A DNA stretch of 64,000 nt from Ardenticatenaceae bacterium (GCA_020634435.1 JACKBS010000004.1:496001-560000); one strand, 5' to 3'. Positions 53,688 through 62,351 are shown, numbered from the stretch's first letter. Program-made: numbers and translations. The notes: generated by a model from the sequence alone, not told the origin.

Positions 53688-54464
53688 CTAGCTAATTTCC
53701 TCGAGAAAGGGGAGAACTTGATCAAGAATAAGTGTTGCTTCTGCTGAAATTGTGCCGTGAGTGTAACCAGGGAAAGAGACGAATTTCCCATTGGGCATTG
53801 TTTCTGCCGCCAATGGCGCGTATTTATGAGGGCCTGGATCTTCACTGCCCGCGTAGAAAAGGGTTGGGGTGTGCATTTTTGGTAAATCTTCTGTTATATC
53901 TAGCCGATTATTTGTTTGATGAATGCCTGCCCAACTGGCTTTATAATCCAACGATCGCAACCTTGCTTCAAGGGTTTCTGGCATCGGGCCCCACCAGTCT
54001 TCAAAATAGGCAATCAAGGCATCTGGGCCTTGACGTATGCCTATATTAAAACCATCTTCTAATCGTTCGCCGAATTCACTCCGAACGACCTGTGGAAAAG
54101 CACCGCCCACAACAAGAGACTTTAATCTGGATGGGTAAAATTTGGCGAAGTGTAAACCATTAAATCCACCCATTGAATATCCCCAGAAATGACAGCGATC
54201 GATTTTTAGTAAATCTAATAAAATACAAAAATCTTCCACGACAAACCGGGCATGGTAGGCATTGGGATCGTGCGGTTTATCACTTTGACCATGTCCACGT
54301 GCATCTGTCATGATAAGCTGGAATTTGTCAATAAGCTTTTCCACATAGTGATTGCGGTACCAGTAATCCATCGAGTCGGTTGCCTGGTGAGCTAAGAACA
54401 GAGGCTGGCCTGATCCTTCAACTTGATAATAAATTTGAACTTCACCGTTATTGAAAAATGGCAT
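53688..54464 (-). CDS. Alpha/beta hydrolase
   Basis: The 258-residue protein has the nucleophile elbow GYSMGG near residue 95, an oxyanion-type HQATDSMDYW, TDARGHGQSDKP, and a histidine near the end in GYTHGTISA. It could be an esterase, lipase or dehalogenase-like enzyme. The ATG at 54464 follows GGGAG, and a longer upstream frame is rejected for that reason. Downstream of the stop lies the IS remnant. Confidence 0.85.
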   Translation of the reverse strand: MPFFNNGEVQIYYQVEGSGQPLFLAHQATDSMDYWYRNHYVEKLIDKFQLIMTDARGHGQSDKPHDPNAYHARFVVEDFCILLDLLKIDRCHFWGYSMGGFNGLHFAKFYPSRLKSLVVGGAFPQVVRSEFGERLEDGFNIGIRQGPDALIAYFEDWWGPMPETLEARLRSLDYKASWAGIHQTNNRLDITEDLPKMHTPTLFYAGSEDPGPHKYAPLAAETMPNGKFVSFPGYTHGTISAEATLILDQVLPFLEEIS

Positions 54465-54581
54465 TGTAATCTCCCTTACTGGTAATAACAGAAACACGGA
54501 AAAACTAATAACCAATTTTGATTGTATGCGTTTTGGAATTGCGGAATAGTATCACCTTTGGGAAGCGAGTGCGATGGTTTT

Positions 54582-54845
54582 CTAGCGGGGAAAATTGAGT
54601 AAAACTCGAAGATGCCTGTTTCGCTGCATAAAATTGACGATACCAACCGTACGTCCTGCTGTGATCACAACGGAAAGCAGCAGCCAGAGAATCAAAAAGA
54701 GTTTGTAGCCGCTGACCAGCGGCTCTTTTTGCGGCTGGGCCGCCAGGAACTGCGCCTGGTTTTTCCAGCGAACACCCAGGTACAGCAGCCACGGCAGAAA
54801 GTAAAGCCCCAGCCAAATGCACAGCCAGAGTAGAAATTGCGTCAT
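54582..54845 (-). CDS. Small membrane protein with a foreign C-terminal tail
   Basis: The 87-residue product has two hydrophobic helices (LLWLCIWLGLYFLPWLLYLG near residue 12, and KLFLILWLLLSVVITAG near residue 55). The final 20 residues (VGIVNFMQRNRHLRV) are the antisense reading of a 46-base segment that is nearly identical to the start of the GNAT gene at 57588. The original tail has probably been replaced. Confidence 0.5.
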   Translation of the reverse strand: MTQFLLWLCIWLGLYFLPWLLYLGVRWKNQAQFLAAQPQKEPLVSGYKLFLILWLLLSVVITAGRTVGIVNFMQRNRHLRVLLNFPR

Positions 54846-55003
54846 TGGTTATAAATGTTTGGTTGCATAGGGACATTCTTCAAGTTGGGCTGGATTTGCA
54901 GCCTGGCGAGTATGTTACCACTTTTGCCAAACACGGGGGATGGTTTTGCTGTGGCTGGCTTCCCGCCAACCGCAGCTTTGGGGAAACTACTTGCAAGCCT
55001 AAT

Positions 55004-55027
55004 ACCAGCCCGCAGCAGTGGGCTGGT
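55004..55027 (+). terminator. Hairpin between membrane protein and HEPN gene
   Basis: ACCAGCCC and GGGCTGGT pair exactly around eight bases and are followed by CAAATAAA. It could end transcription or be a small palindrome. Confidence 0.4.
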
Positions 55028-55065
55028 CAAATAAAGCACGACGCTAGACATTTATCAATTAGTCT

Positions 55066-56133
55066 TTAGGTTCCAGATATCCTCCATGTCGCTCGGCGAA
55101 TCTGATGAGGCAATATCGGATCAAGCGTTCCAGACCAATGAAGGTGGGGGGCACGATGGATAACTTTAGCAAAATCTTTGTCATCTAGAACGGGCTTCGC
55201 AATCTGCACTTCATTATTGCCACGTAGGCGCAATGATATCCATCGCCCGAACGGTGTACCAGTATGAACATATTTGCTGCGCAAATCATATGCTGCTGCT
55301 ACGGATTGTCGAAAGGTTTCCGGTTTAAATTGGCCAAGTTCCCAATCAGCTTCGGATTGATTAAAAAAGCTGGGGTCTATAAAGTTATTAATCGTCTCAA
55401 TGAAACGCCTTTTGATAAATAAAAGCCTAGCCTCTATACGACCAGCAATTTTTTCACCGTCTACAAGTTCGATACGAATTTTTTTAAGATACCCTTTCAT
55501 CTCGTCATCGAGAAGGACAGGTTTCTCGAAGTCATGATAGTTTGAGAGAATTTCTCCGGCTGAAATCAAATGTAAATATGCAACTTCTGGATCAAGCTCG
55601 AAATTCTGAAGTGCTTGCAAGTAGAATTTCGCACATCCGTGAAAGGTATGGATGAATTTTGAAGGCAAAGTATTACCTACAAGTAAAGGAGCTAATCTTC
55701 CAGTTTCGGAAAGGTTCAGCGGAATGTTAAAATCAGGTCTTACCTTATGAGAGTTATGGGGTAAATCATGTACTGCCAAAGAGTCAAATTGAGAAAGATT
55801 AGGGATATGATAATAACCAATACCTTCGATGAGGCCGTGAAAGTCAAATCGTTTCCCAAACAAAACGCTTAGATATGAAGCAATTTCCTCTCCTGTTGGT
55901 GAGTAGTCTGGAAGAGGATTCCCAGGACTCTTATCAACTGATTTGGTTCGGAATGCAAGAATGTAAGCGCTACGTGAGGCTGGGCCTTCAGCCCAGCGAA
56001 TTGGAGCGAGTAAGTCATTGAAGCTAGGCCAAGCATGAGTTAGCAGCACTTTGTCAGTCTCATACTCGCCGACAAAGCGACTCGTTGTTGAAAGAAGCGC
56101 CTTTTGAACAGTCTCGTCTGGGCGGAGTGACAT
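55066..56133 (-). CDS. HEPN-like protein, possible defence or stress factor
   Basis: This 355-residue protein is AT-richer than the surroundings, suggesting transfer. The C-terminal third has AAYDLRSKYVHTGTP, matching the R-X4-6-H RNase motif of HEPN domains (ApeA-like). Before it is a helical region IEARLLFIKRRFIETINNFID. The N-terminal ~180 residues (RWAEGPASRSAYILAFRTKS and HIPNLSQFDSLAVHD) match no family I know. ApeA-type HEPN proteins cut RNA in anti-phage defence, so this is a candidate, but only the motif supports it. Confidence 0.6.
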   Translation of the reverse strand: MSLRPDETVQKALLSTTSRFVGEYETDKVLLTHAWPSFNDLLAPIRWAEGPASRSAYILAFRTKSVDKSPGNPLPDYSPTGEEIASYLSVLFGKRFDFHGLIEGIGYYHIPNLSQFDSLAVHDLPHNSHKVRPDFNIPLNLSETGRLAPLLVGNTLPSKFIHTFHGCAKFYLQALQNFELDPEVAYLHLISAGEILSNYHDFEKPVLLDDEMKGYLKKIRIELVDGEKIAGRIEARLLFIKRRFIETINNFIDPSFFNQSEADWELGQFKPETFRQSVAAAYDLRSKYVHTGTPFGRWISLRLRGNNEVQIAKPVLDDKDFAKVIHRAPHLHWSGTLDPILPHQIRRATWRISGT

Positions 56134-56638
56134 GGTAAAAGCCTAATTGGTTATGCCGTTTGATGGTCAGTTTGTGACGAAAATTCAGGGCTTATGCGCA
56201 ACCCAAAAATAAGCCCCCAATCGGCAGCTAAAAGGTAACTTGGCGCAGTATAAAGTTTTGGGGCATTTTGTCAACCTTTCCGGCGATGGTTGATTGCTCT
56301 AGACTGTACAATGTGTGTTGAATCGATACGGCCGTTTCCCTTGTATTTCTGCCAGGTCAAGAATCGGTGGGCAGTACGGGCGTACCTTCATCCACTCAGA
56401 CAAAAACCAAGAGGCGTGTGGTATTGTGGTAGGGTGTTCTTTGCGTATTCAGCAAACCGCTGGCACATCGAGTGGTCGATCTAGCGTCAAGCAGCAGGAG
56501 TGGAGAAGAAACGGCCGTTCCCCATAATCTTACAAGTAACGAGAGACGGCCGTTCTAACGCCTGCTTCAGCCGCGCTTAGCGTCGTAGGTTTACTTCCTC
56601 GCAATTTTGTGTGACGGGATGTGTCTCGGCAGGAAAAA
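56134..56638. other. Gap with a segment duplicated at 57285
   Basis: I see no gene in these 505 bases. The stretch 56456-56525 (CGCTGGCACATCGAGTGGTC, then GATCTAGCGTC, then GAAACGGCCGTTCCC) is repeated with changes at 57285-57352. AGTATAAAGTT, at about 56248, also recurs near 57249. This suggests a duplicated gap around the P-loop kinase gene. Confidence 0.6.
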
Positions 56639-57184
56639 CTAGACGTTTTCAAGAAATTGTCGGGCGGCGCGTTTGGACCGCAAAATATGCAGCGCCACAT
56701 GGCTTCCATGCCGTGCCACGATGGCCAGTTCTCGCTCGCGCTCAGACCTTCGCCCCAACCAGACGCGCCACACCAACCACCATTCGTCACGCACCCGTCG
56801 CCATCCCGTATCTTCGCAGCCATCAGGCAACTGGGTACCTTTTGGACGACGTAACCCACGCACGAAGGCTCGCGCGGCGCAGAGCCACCACGGCGTGTCG
56901 AGGTAAACAACCGTATCCGCTCGCTCTAACCGCAGATCCAGCGTCTCGTGATAATTCCCATCGGCAATCCACGCATCGCTAGCGAGCAATGTGGACTGGA
57001 TATCACGCCATTCCGAATCTGATGGCGCTACCCAGCCCGGTTTCCAGAAGTGCACGTCCAGATGAATCACTGGAAGGCCGGTCTTCGCCGATAGCTGTTT
57101 GGCAAATGTACTCTTGCCCGCACCAGCCATGCCCGTAACGACAACCCGCCGGCCAATGCCGAGCGCTGAATCGATCTCGCTCAC
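56639..57184 (-). CDS. P-loop kinase (FlaR/adenylate-kinase-like)
   Basis: The 181-residue protein has Walker A GMAGAGKSTFAKQL near residue 17, IHLDVHFWKPGW, ADGNYHETLDLRLERADTV and a final LRSKRAARQFLEN. It matches the topology-modulation (FlaR) group of small kinases whose substrate is unknown. The GTG at 57184 is used, because GAAGGAG lies eight bases upstream. An ATG further up is less likely. Confidence 0.8.
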   Translation of the reverse strand: MSEIDSALGIGRRVVVTGMAGAGKSTFAKQLSAKTGLPVIHLDVHFWKPGWVAPSDSEWRDIQSTLLASDAWIADGNYHETLDLRLERADTVVYLDTPWWLCAARAFVRGLRRPKGTQLPDGCEDTGWRRVRDEWWLVWRVWLGRRSERERELAIVARHGSHVALHILRSKRAARQFLENV

Positions 57185-57587
57185 GTTAATAACTCCTTCT
57201 CTTCCATCACAGCGATCCAACTTCTTGGCCGAATAAAGACTTGGGTGAGTATAAAGTTGTGGGTGCTTTTTGACAATTCAACATATCGCTGGCAAATCGG
57301 GTAGTCGATCTGGCGTTAATTGGGTGGAGAGCAGAGGGGAAACGGCCGTTCCCACCCCCATCATCCCCACCTTTCAAGCGGCGAGCTGCATATTTACTTC
57401 CATTGAGGGAGTCGTTTTGCGAGCGGTGAGTCTGTTTACCACGATCTACCTTTCTAGTAGGCGGCGAACCGTCCGTTCGCCGTTGTTTGTCTGATAGTTT
57501 TGCGAATGGTATGCTCAAAAACAAGGATGCGGTCAAAGCGTTCAGTTACCCATGCGGTCGCGTATGGAAAGGTGGGAAAAATCTGCG
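57185..57587. other. Gap with the second copy of the duplicated segment
   Basis: These 403 bases hold the second copy of the segment described at 56456-56525, here at 57285-57352. No other convincing gene is seen, and a minus-strand frame across it has no ribosome site and an ordinary low-complexity product. Confidence 0.55.
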
Positions 57588-58052
57588 ATGCCTGTTTCGC
57601 TGCGCAAAATTGACGATACAAACCGTACGGCCGTACTGGCGCTGCGGGTTGCCCCTGAGCAAGAGCAGTTTGTTGGCGGCACGGTCCATAATGCCCTGGC
57701 GGACGCCCAGGCGTATCCCCACGCCAATCCGTGGTTCCGGGCAATCTATGCTGAGGATGTTCTGGTTGGGTTTGTCATGCTCAGTTGGAATGTGGTGCCA
57801 GACCCACCCGTCATTATTGGACCCTGGTTTCTGTGGAAGCTCTTGATTGACACGCGCTATCAGCGCAAAGGCTATGGCCAAACGGCCGTTCGGCTAATAG
57901 CTGACATCGTGCGGGCCGAGGGTGGTACGGAGCTGTTCACCAGCTATGTAGAAGGTGAAGGCGAACCGTGGCCATTTTACCAGCGCCTGGGGTTCCGCAA
58001 GAATGGCGAACGTGATAACAACAATGAACAAATTCTGGTGCTGAAGCTGTAA
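57588..58052 (+). CDS. GNAT acetyltransferase
   Basis: The 154-residue protein has the GNAT motif IDTRYQRKGYGQTAVRLIAD with the acetyl-CoA loop, plus GPWFLWKLL and a final FYQRLGFRKNGE. It resembles spermidine or other amine acetyltransferases. Its first ~46 bases have a second, imperfect copy at 54606-54652. The ATG at 57588 is used. Confidence 0.83.
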   Translation: MPVSLRKIDDTNRTAVLALRVAPEQEQFVGGTVHNALADAQAYPHANPWFRAIYAEDVLVGFVMLSWNVVPDPPVIIGPWFLWKLLIDTRYQRKGYGQTAVRLIADIVRAEGGTELFTSYVEGEGEPWPFYQRLGFRKNGERDNNNEQILVLKL

Positions 58053-58135
58053 GGTTGGATCAGGGGGAAGCGGCCGTTTCCCACCTCAGAACAGGGAGAT
58101 ACGGCCGTACTCCCCTTGCGCTTTGAGGGACCGGG

Positions 58136-58996
58136 TTAATTGGTGGGGTGGGGAACGGCCGTATTGTTGCCATCCGCCCACGTTTTTTCTTGCACCTGCT
58201 TCTGACGCATAATCCACAGGGCCAGCAGGGCATACAAAATGGTGATCGTGAGGCTGCCAGGCACAATGTTGCCCAGCAGTTCATTGGGGAACGAAATAAA
58301 TTTGCCCTCAACGATAGCATATCCCACCGTATTGGCCATGCCGTGCAGCAAAACGGCGGGCCAGACGCTGTGTGTTAGCTTCCGCAGCTGGCCAAACACA
58401 AACGCTAGCAAAATCGTGCCCACCAGGAACAGCGGCAAGAAAATGGCCAAAGGCACGTTGGTGTAATCCGTGGAAAGGATCAAGGGAAAGTGCCAGATGC
58501 CCCACAAAATCCCCACTAAAATGTGACGGCGCGTGTCGGCCATGCCCAACTGCTCCAGCTTGGGATCCAAAAAGCCACGCCAGCCCCATTCCTCAGAGAG
58601 GGCAAAGAAGAGCCGTGGCACAAATTGGGTGGCTAACCCCGCCAACAGCACGGGGAGGATTTCGCCCACGCTGAAGTTGAGCGTGGCAAAGCCCAACAGC
58701 ACGTTGACGGCAATCACCAGAGGGAACAGCCCCAGGTTGAGCAGCAAGGCAAATAAATACCAGCGCCACTGCTTGCCCAGATTGAACCGTAGACCGGCGT
58801 CCTGCCAGCCCGCGCCCAGGAAAAAACGCACGATCAGCACCATGAGCAGCGGGCTGAGGACAAAAAGCAGCCCGCCAGCATCTTGCCCCGAGGCCATGAT
58901 AAAACCGCCGCCGCTGGCCAGCAAAATGGTGCCGATGTAAAAAATAATGATGTTTCTAACCGTTTTGTTGCTTGTGGTACTAATTGCTCCCTCCAT
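58136..58996 (-). CDS. CPBP-family intramembrane metalloprotease
   Basis: The 286-residue protein has seven or eight membrane helices and the CPBP/Abi motifs EEWGWRGFLDPKLEQLG, a histidine in GIWHFPLIL and another in LLHGMANTVGY. These proteases cleave within membranes or process prenylated proteins; the substrate is unknown. The ATG at 58996 opens MEGAISTTSNK. A longer frame crosses a dispersed repeat and is rejected. Confidence 0.87.
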   Translation of the reverse strand: MEGAISTTSNKTVRNIIIFYIGTILLASGGGFIMASGQDAGGLLFVLSPLLMVLIVRFFLGAGWQDAGLRFNLGKQWRWYLFALLLNLGLFPLVIAVNVLLGFATLNFSVGEILPVLLAGLATQFVPRLFFALSEEWGWRGFLDPKLEQLGMADTRRHILVGILWGIWHFPLILSTDYTNVPLAIFLPLFLVGTILLAFVFGQLRKLTHSVWPAVLLHGMANTVGYAIVEGKFISFPNELLGNIVPGSLTITILYALLALWIMRQKQVQEKTWADGNNTAVPHPTN

Positions 58997-59028
58997 CGTG
59001 GGATACGTTTTGTGGTTTTGAATGAGAT

Positions 59029-59077
59029 TGGAGATTGGAGATGGAAAGCTCGCCAATCTCCAATCTCTAATCTCCCA
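59029..59077. repeat. ATTGGAGATTGGAG-type palindrome
   Basis: ATTGGAGATTGGAGATGG and the facing CCAATCTCCAATCTCTAATC make a stem between the PadR and CPBP genes. Confidence 0.65.
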
Positions 59078-59081
59078 ACTT

Positions 59082-59672
59082 TTACGCTTCGTGTGAACCG
59101 ACCATGTCGGCCAAGGGCATCACGCCCATCTCCCCGGCATCAATGCGCTCGATGATGCTTTGCAGCCAGTTGCGCTGCCACAGGTTCGCCTGAATGCCGT
59201 ATTCGAGGGTGAGCATGGAGTAGAAAAACGGCCGTTTCACCCCATCTGCCACTTCTTGACTGGTCACTTCACCGTAGACGGCTTGCAGTTCTTCAAGCGT
59301 TTGGTCAATCTGGGCAACGGCCGTTTGCAGCAAATGGCGCACCTGATCATCCTCCAGCACAAAGCCAAAGTAGAGCTGGATCAATGCTGGTTCCCGTGTT
59401 TCCGCAAGGGGCAGGGGCGTGGCCAGCCAATGGCGCAGCTCTTCGCGCCCCGCTTCTGTGATTTCATACACCTTAATATCGAGCTGCTCTTCGCGCGGAA
59501 TCACCTGCTTGGTGATGAATCCTTCTTTGTGCAGCTGTTTGAGCGTGCGGTAGATTTGGCTTTGGTCGGCGGGCCAAAAATGGCTCACAGAACGGTCAAA
59601 CGCTTTTTTCAGGTCATAGCCGGAAAGTGGTTTGAAGGATAAGAAGCCTAAAATGGCATGTTTTAGTGACAT
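59082..59672 (-). CDS. PadR-family transcription regulator
   Basis: The 196-residue protein has the winged-helix AILGFLSFKPLSGYDLKKAF and QIYRTLKQLHKEGFITKQ, then a C-terminal helical dimer domain with FFYSMLTLEYG. The 36-bp perfect palindrome just upstream (59695-59730) is the expected operator, so it is probably auto-repressing. It is followed by the CPBP protease gene, which it may control. The ATG at 59672 follows GGAGAG. Confidence 0.88.
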   Translation of the reverse strand: MSLKHAILGFLSFKPLSGYDLKKAFDRSVSHFWPADQSQIYRTLKQLHKEGFITKQVIPREEQLDIKVYEITEAGREELRHWLATPLPLAETREPALIQLYFGFVLEDDQVRHLLQTAVAQIDQTLEELQAVYGEVTSQEVADGVKRPFFYSMLTLEYGIQANLWQRNWLQSIIERIDAGEMGVMPLADMVGSHEA

Positions 59673-59694
59673 TAAAATCTCTCCAAAGATATAG

Positions 59695-59730
59695 GACAAA
59701 TACCATAGGATTAATCCTATGGTATTTGTC
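59695..59730. promoter_or_regulatory. 36-bp perfect palindrome, PadR operator
   Basis: The half-site GACAAATACCATAGGATT is followed by its exact complement, with no spacer, directly in front of the padR start. The length and perfection are unusual, and it may also serve as the core of the promoter. Confidence 0.8.
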
Positions 59731-59909
59731 TCATTATAGTGGCAAAGATTTTCCTGTCAAGCCGGGGTTAGAAAAGGGGGGATGAACAAGCTGCCATTAA
59801 ATTTCACGAAAAGTCGCTAAGGAGCCAAATTTTTCCTTTGTACCTCCGCGTCTTTGCGTGAGTTCAATGCTCCAGCTGATAAAAGCGTTTTGTGCAGTTT
59901 CGGTAAAAT

Positions 59910-60683
59910 TTATCCAAGGTATGCGGGAACAACGGCAACGGCCCAAAATAGGGTGGAAACGACGGCCGTTTTCCAGCCTACGTGCATCCCCTCTGGTGCC
60001 TTGGCGTTGGTGCGCCACAGCGAGATCGCCAGCACGACCAGCCACACGATCCAGGCCGCCAGCACAGGCCAGGTCAGCTCGCCGAAAGGTGCCCAGAAGC
60101 CACCCAGTGGTTCCATGCCAAACAACAGGGTTAACCCGCCCAACACAAGGCCAATGATGCCTAAACGGCCGTCGAACAGTTTGTGGCGCAGCATCATCAC
60201 GCCCAGCAGCATGGTCCACACCGCCTGTGCCAAAAAGCCGAGATGTTCGCCAATGGCCATGCCCGCATACCGATTCAGCATCCCTTCAACAAAGGCAATC
60301 GTTTCCATGGGCACACCGCTGTGCATTGCGTCGGCAAGGTAAGGCACCACAATCGGCCAGCGAATGAAGCCCAGCACCTGGAAAATGCCGGTTAAGATGC
60401 CAAAAACGGCCGTCATCACGGCCAGGCTGTTCTTTTCGCCAAAGGATTGGTACAGCATCACCGCCATCACAATCTGGATCAGCCCGGTCAGCGCCAGAAA
60501 ATAGTAGAGCGGCACGATGACCCCACTGTTTTGCATGAACAGCGTCAGGCGATACTCGGCGCTCTCGCGCAAAATGTCGGGGAATTCAAAGGCCACGGCT
60601 AAGGCGTTACTGCAAACGGAGAGAATCAAAACGTAGACAAGCAGCGTAACGGCCGTTACGCGGTAGTCAATCTGTTTATTCAT
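59910..60683 (-). CDS. DUF4386-like membrane protein
   Basis: This 257-residue protein has about seven hydrophobic helices and a small loop region FEFPDILRESAEYRL, seen in DUF4386 proteins. The function is unknown. The ATG at 60683 follows GAGGTGAC. A near-palindrome TTGACACAGTGTCAA (60734-60748) lies 51 bases upstream. The gap downstream (59731-59909) holds only low-complexity DNA. Confidence 0.75.
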   Translation of the reverse strand: MNKQIDYRVTAVTLLVYVLILSVCSNALAVAFEFPDILRESAEYRLTLFMQNSGVIVPLYYFLALTGLIQIVMAVMLYQSFGEKNSLAVMTAVFGILTGIFQVLGFIRWPIVVPYLADAMHSGVPMETIAFVEGMLNRYAGMAIGEHLGFLAQAVWTMLLGVMMLRHKLFDGRLGIIGLVLGGLTLLFGMEPLGGFWAPFGELTWPVLAAWIVWLVVLAISLWRTNAKAPEGMHVGWKTAVVSTLFWAVAVVPAYLG

Positions 60684-60733
60684 AATTGTCACCTCTTAAA
60701 AATGGTTGGTTGTTTATGGCTGTATCGTACAGA

Positions 60734-60748
60734 TTGACACAGTGTCAA
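60734..60748. promoter_or_regulatory. Small palindrome upstream of the DUF4386 gene
   Basis: TTGACAC and GTGTCAA pair around one base. It may be a regulator site and contains a TTGACA-like -35. Confidence 0.5.
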
Positions 60749-60813
60749 AGTCAAGGGGTGAATTTTTGGAGCAAGGGGTTTGGGATTGGGTCTAGGCAAA
60801 AACGGCCGTTCCC

Positions 60814-61284
60814 TTATACTTTCACCAGCCCGCCGTGGTAATGCAGATCATACACTTTTTCCCTGTCCAGCTCGATCCACTCATACCCCGTGAAGGAGAA
60901 AACATCTCCGTCGTTGGTGTCGAAGTAGATGCCGTTGGCGGTTTCGTGCGTGAAGGGACCCAGGAAACGGCCGTCTTGGTAAAGCAGGCTCAAGCTCTCT
61001 TTAATCACCTGCCCAGCCTGAGCGCCGCTGTATAAATCAGGCCGCAAAATTTTGCCGTAATAATTCATAGCCCACACTGGCGTACCGTGAAAATAAACCA
61101 CTTCCTGGCCCAAAAAGTCGGTGCCGCCAAAGTAGCTGTCTATGTAAGCAAAATTGGTTTCGTGGTATTGAATGTCGTGCGAGCCGGGGCGGTAGGCGAG
61201 GGAAGCGCTGCCGTTGCCCACATAGGCATACGCCTTCGCCCGAACGATAAAATCATGAAGTTCTTGCGGCGAAAATTGGGTCAT
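60814..61284 (-). CDS. DUF5680-like protein
   Basis: The 156-residue protein has the pattern of DUF5680: FIVRAKAYAYVGNGSAS, GSHDIQYHETNFAYIDSYFG, GTDFLGQEVVYFHGTPVWAMNYYG and a final YDLHYHGGLVKV. The function is unknown. The ATG at 61284 is chosen as it opens the domain; the frame continues upstream through the IS edge, which is not credible. Confidence 0.78.
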   Translation of the reverse strand: MTQFSPQELHDFIVRAKAYAYVGNGSASLAYRPGSHDIQYHETNFAYIDSYFGGTDFLGQEVVYFHGTPVWAMNYYGKILRPDLYSGAQAGQVIKESLSLLYQDGRFLGPFTHETANGIYFDTNDGDVFSFTGYEWIELDREKVYDLHYHGGLVKV

Positions 61285-61374
61285 TATTTCTGTTTGCCTC
61301 GGTGGTACGTGAGCGCCAGTTGGATGCAATCGCGTAGGGCAGCCGTGGGCAGAGGCGTGTGCGCATCTAAAATT
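61285..61374 (-). pseudogene. C-terminal remnant interrupted by the IS
   Basis: The 90 bases between the IS and the DUF5680 gene encode, in one minus-strand frame, ILDAHTPLPTAALRDCIQLA and LTYHRGKQK before a stop. It reads like the tail of a longer protein whose front was removed when the IS inserted. The family is not recognisable. Confidence 0.4.
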
Positions 61375-62351
61375 AACGTGAGTACGGGTTAAGCAACCAG
61401 GCAGGCGATGGTCTCTCGACCCAACGATGGCTTCTTTGGCTGCCTGGCATAAGCAATCAAGCCACAAATCAGATTAACCATGAAGTTAGCCACACTGCGA
61501 TGGCGTGTAGGCTCAATCTGAGAAATGTTTTTCAATTGGTCGTTCACACATTCCACAATGGCTCGTTTCCGCAATAGAAGCTTATCGCTAAATATCATGG
61601 GCAGGCGATTCTTGGCGTTGGCTTTCAACTGGGTCACTAATTGCACACCAAACAGCTCTAGCAAGGAGGCGTGCAAATCTTTGGAGATGTAGCCTTTGTC
61701 ACCATAGAGTTTGCCGAACAACTGCTGCACCAGTTTTGGCACCGGTTTCCGGTCATCGACGTTTCCTGGCGTTAAGAGAACATTGAGCAACTCGCCTCGG
61801 TCGTTGATGGTCAGATGCAGTTTGAACCCATAAAACCAACCCGTCGAAGTTTTGCCGCGCTGAGCCAGGCCTGCAAATACCTTGTGCGAAGCGATGCGCT
61901 GATTGAGACAGACATCAATCGCGGTTGAATCGATGAAAGAGATGCCGGTGCACTCCCCTCGGCAGTGCTTCTGGAAGTAGGCGCACAGCGGCAGCAAGGC
62001 GGAGGGAATGAAATCAACAAAGCGTGTGTAACTGACCAGGCCGGGGAAATCGGCTTGAAGATGTACCCGCACGTGCTCGGTGTAATATGCCTTGAAGTGG
62101 CGATAGTGTGATTGATGAAAGTGGATCAGGATGGTCATGACTTCACTGATGGATAGGGAACGCTGACGGAGGCGCTGGCGTTGTCCACTTTGCAAAAGCT
62201 GCTGTTCCATAGCGGGTATAAACACCTGGCAAAAATCATCGACGTGTACAAATAATTCAAGTAGACTGTCCATAGGGCTTCTCCTGATGATGCAGTTGAT
62301 TGTGATAAACCAAGTGTATCTCAGTTGAAGCCCTTATCCCGTACTCACGTT
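61375..62351 (-). mobile_element. Complete IS982-like insertion sequence
   Basis: Exact inverted terminal repeats AACGTGAGTACGGG lie at 61375-61388 and 62338-62351, with an extra TAAG in the next bases on each side. They enclose one transposase gene of 294 residues. Target-site duplication cannot be defined with confidence. The intact frame and ends suggest that it is still mobile. A decayed relative of the left end lies at 53468-53644. Confidence 0.88.
61389..62273 (-). CDS. IS982-family DDE transposase
   Basis: The 294-residue transposase has a DDE triad visible as ISFIDSTAIDVC, LYGDKGYISK, and RAIVECVNDQL. It starts at the ATG at 62273 (MDSLLELFVHVDDFCQVF). It is intact, and I see no internal stop. 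Confidence 0.88.
   Translation of the reverse strand: MDSLLELFVHVDDFCQVFIPAMEQQLLQSGQRQRLRQRSLSISEVMTILIHFHQSHYRHFKAYYTEHVRVHLQADFPGLVSYTRFVDFIPSALLPLCAYFQKHCRGECTGISFIDSTAIDVCLNQRIASHKVFAGLAQRGKTSTGWFYGFKLHLTINDRGELLNVLLTPGNVDDRKPVPKLVQQLFGKLYGDKGYISKDLHASLLELFGVQLVTQLKANAKNRLPMIFSDKLLLRKRAIVECVNDQLKNISQIEPTRHRSVANFMVNLICGLIAYARQPKKPSLGRETIACLVA

Noticed and set aside
57207..57536. 109-residue minus-strand frame
   Set aside because: No ribosome site, crosses the duplicated gap, and the product is arginine/serine-rich without a family pattern.
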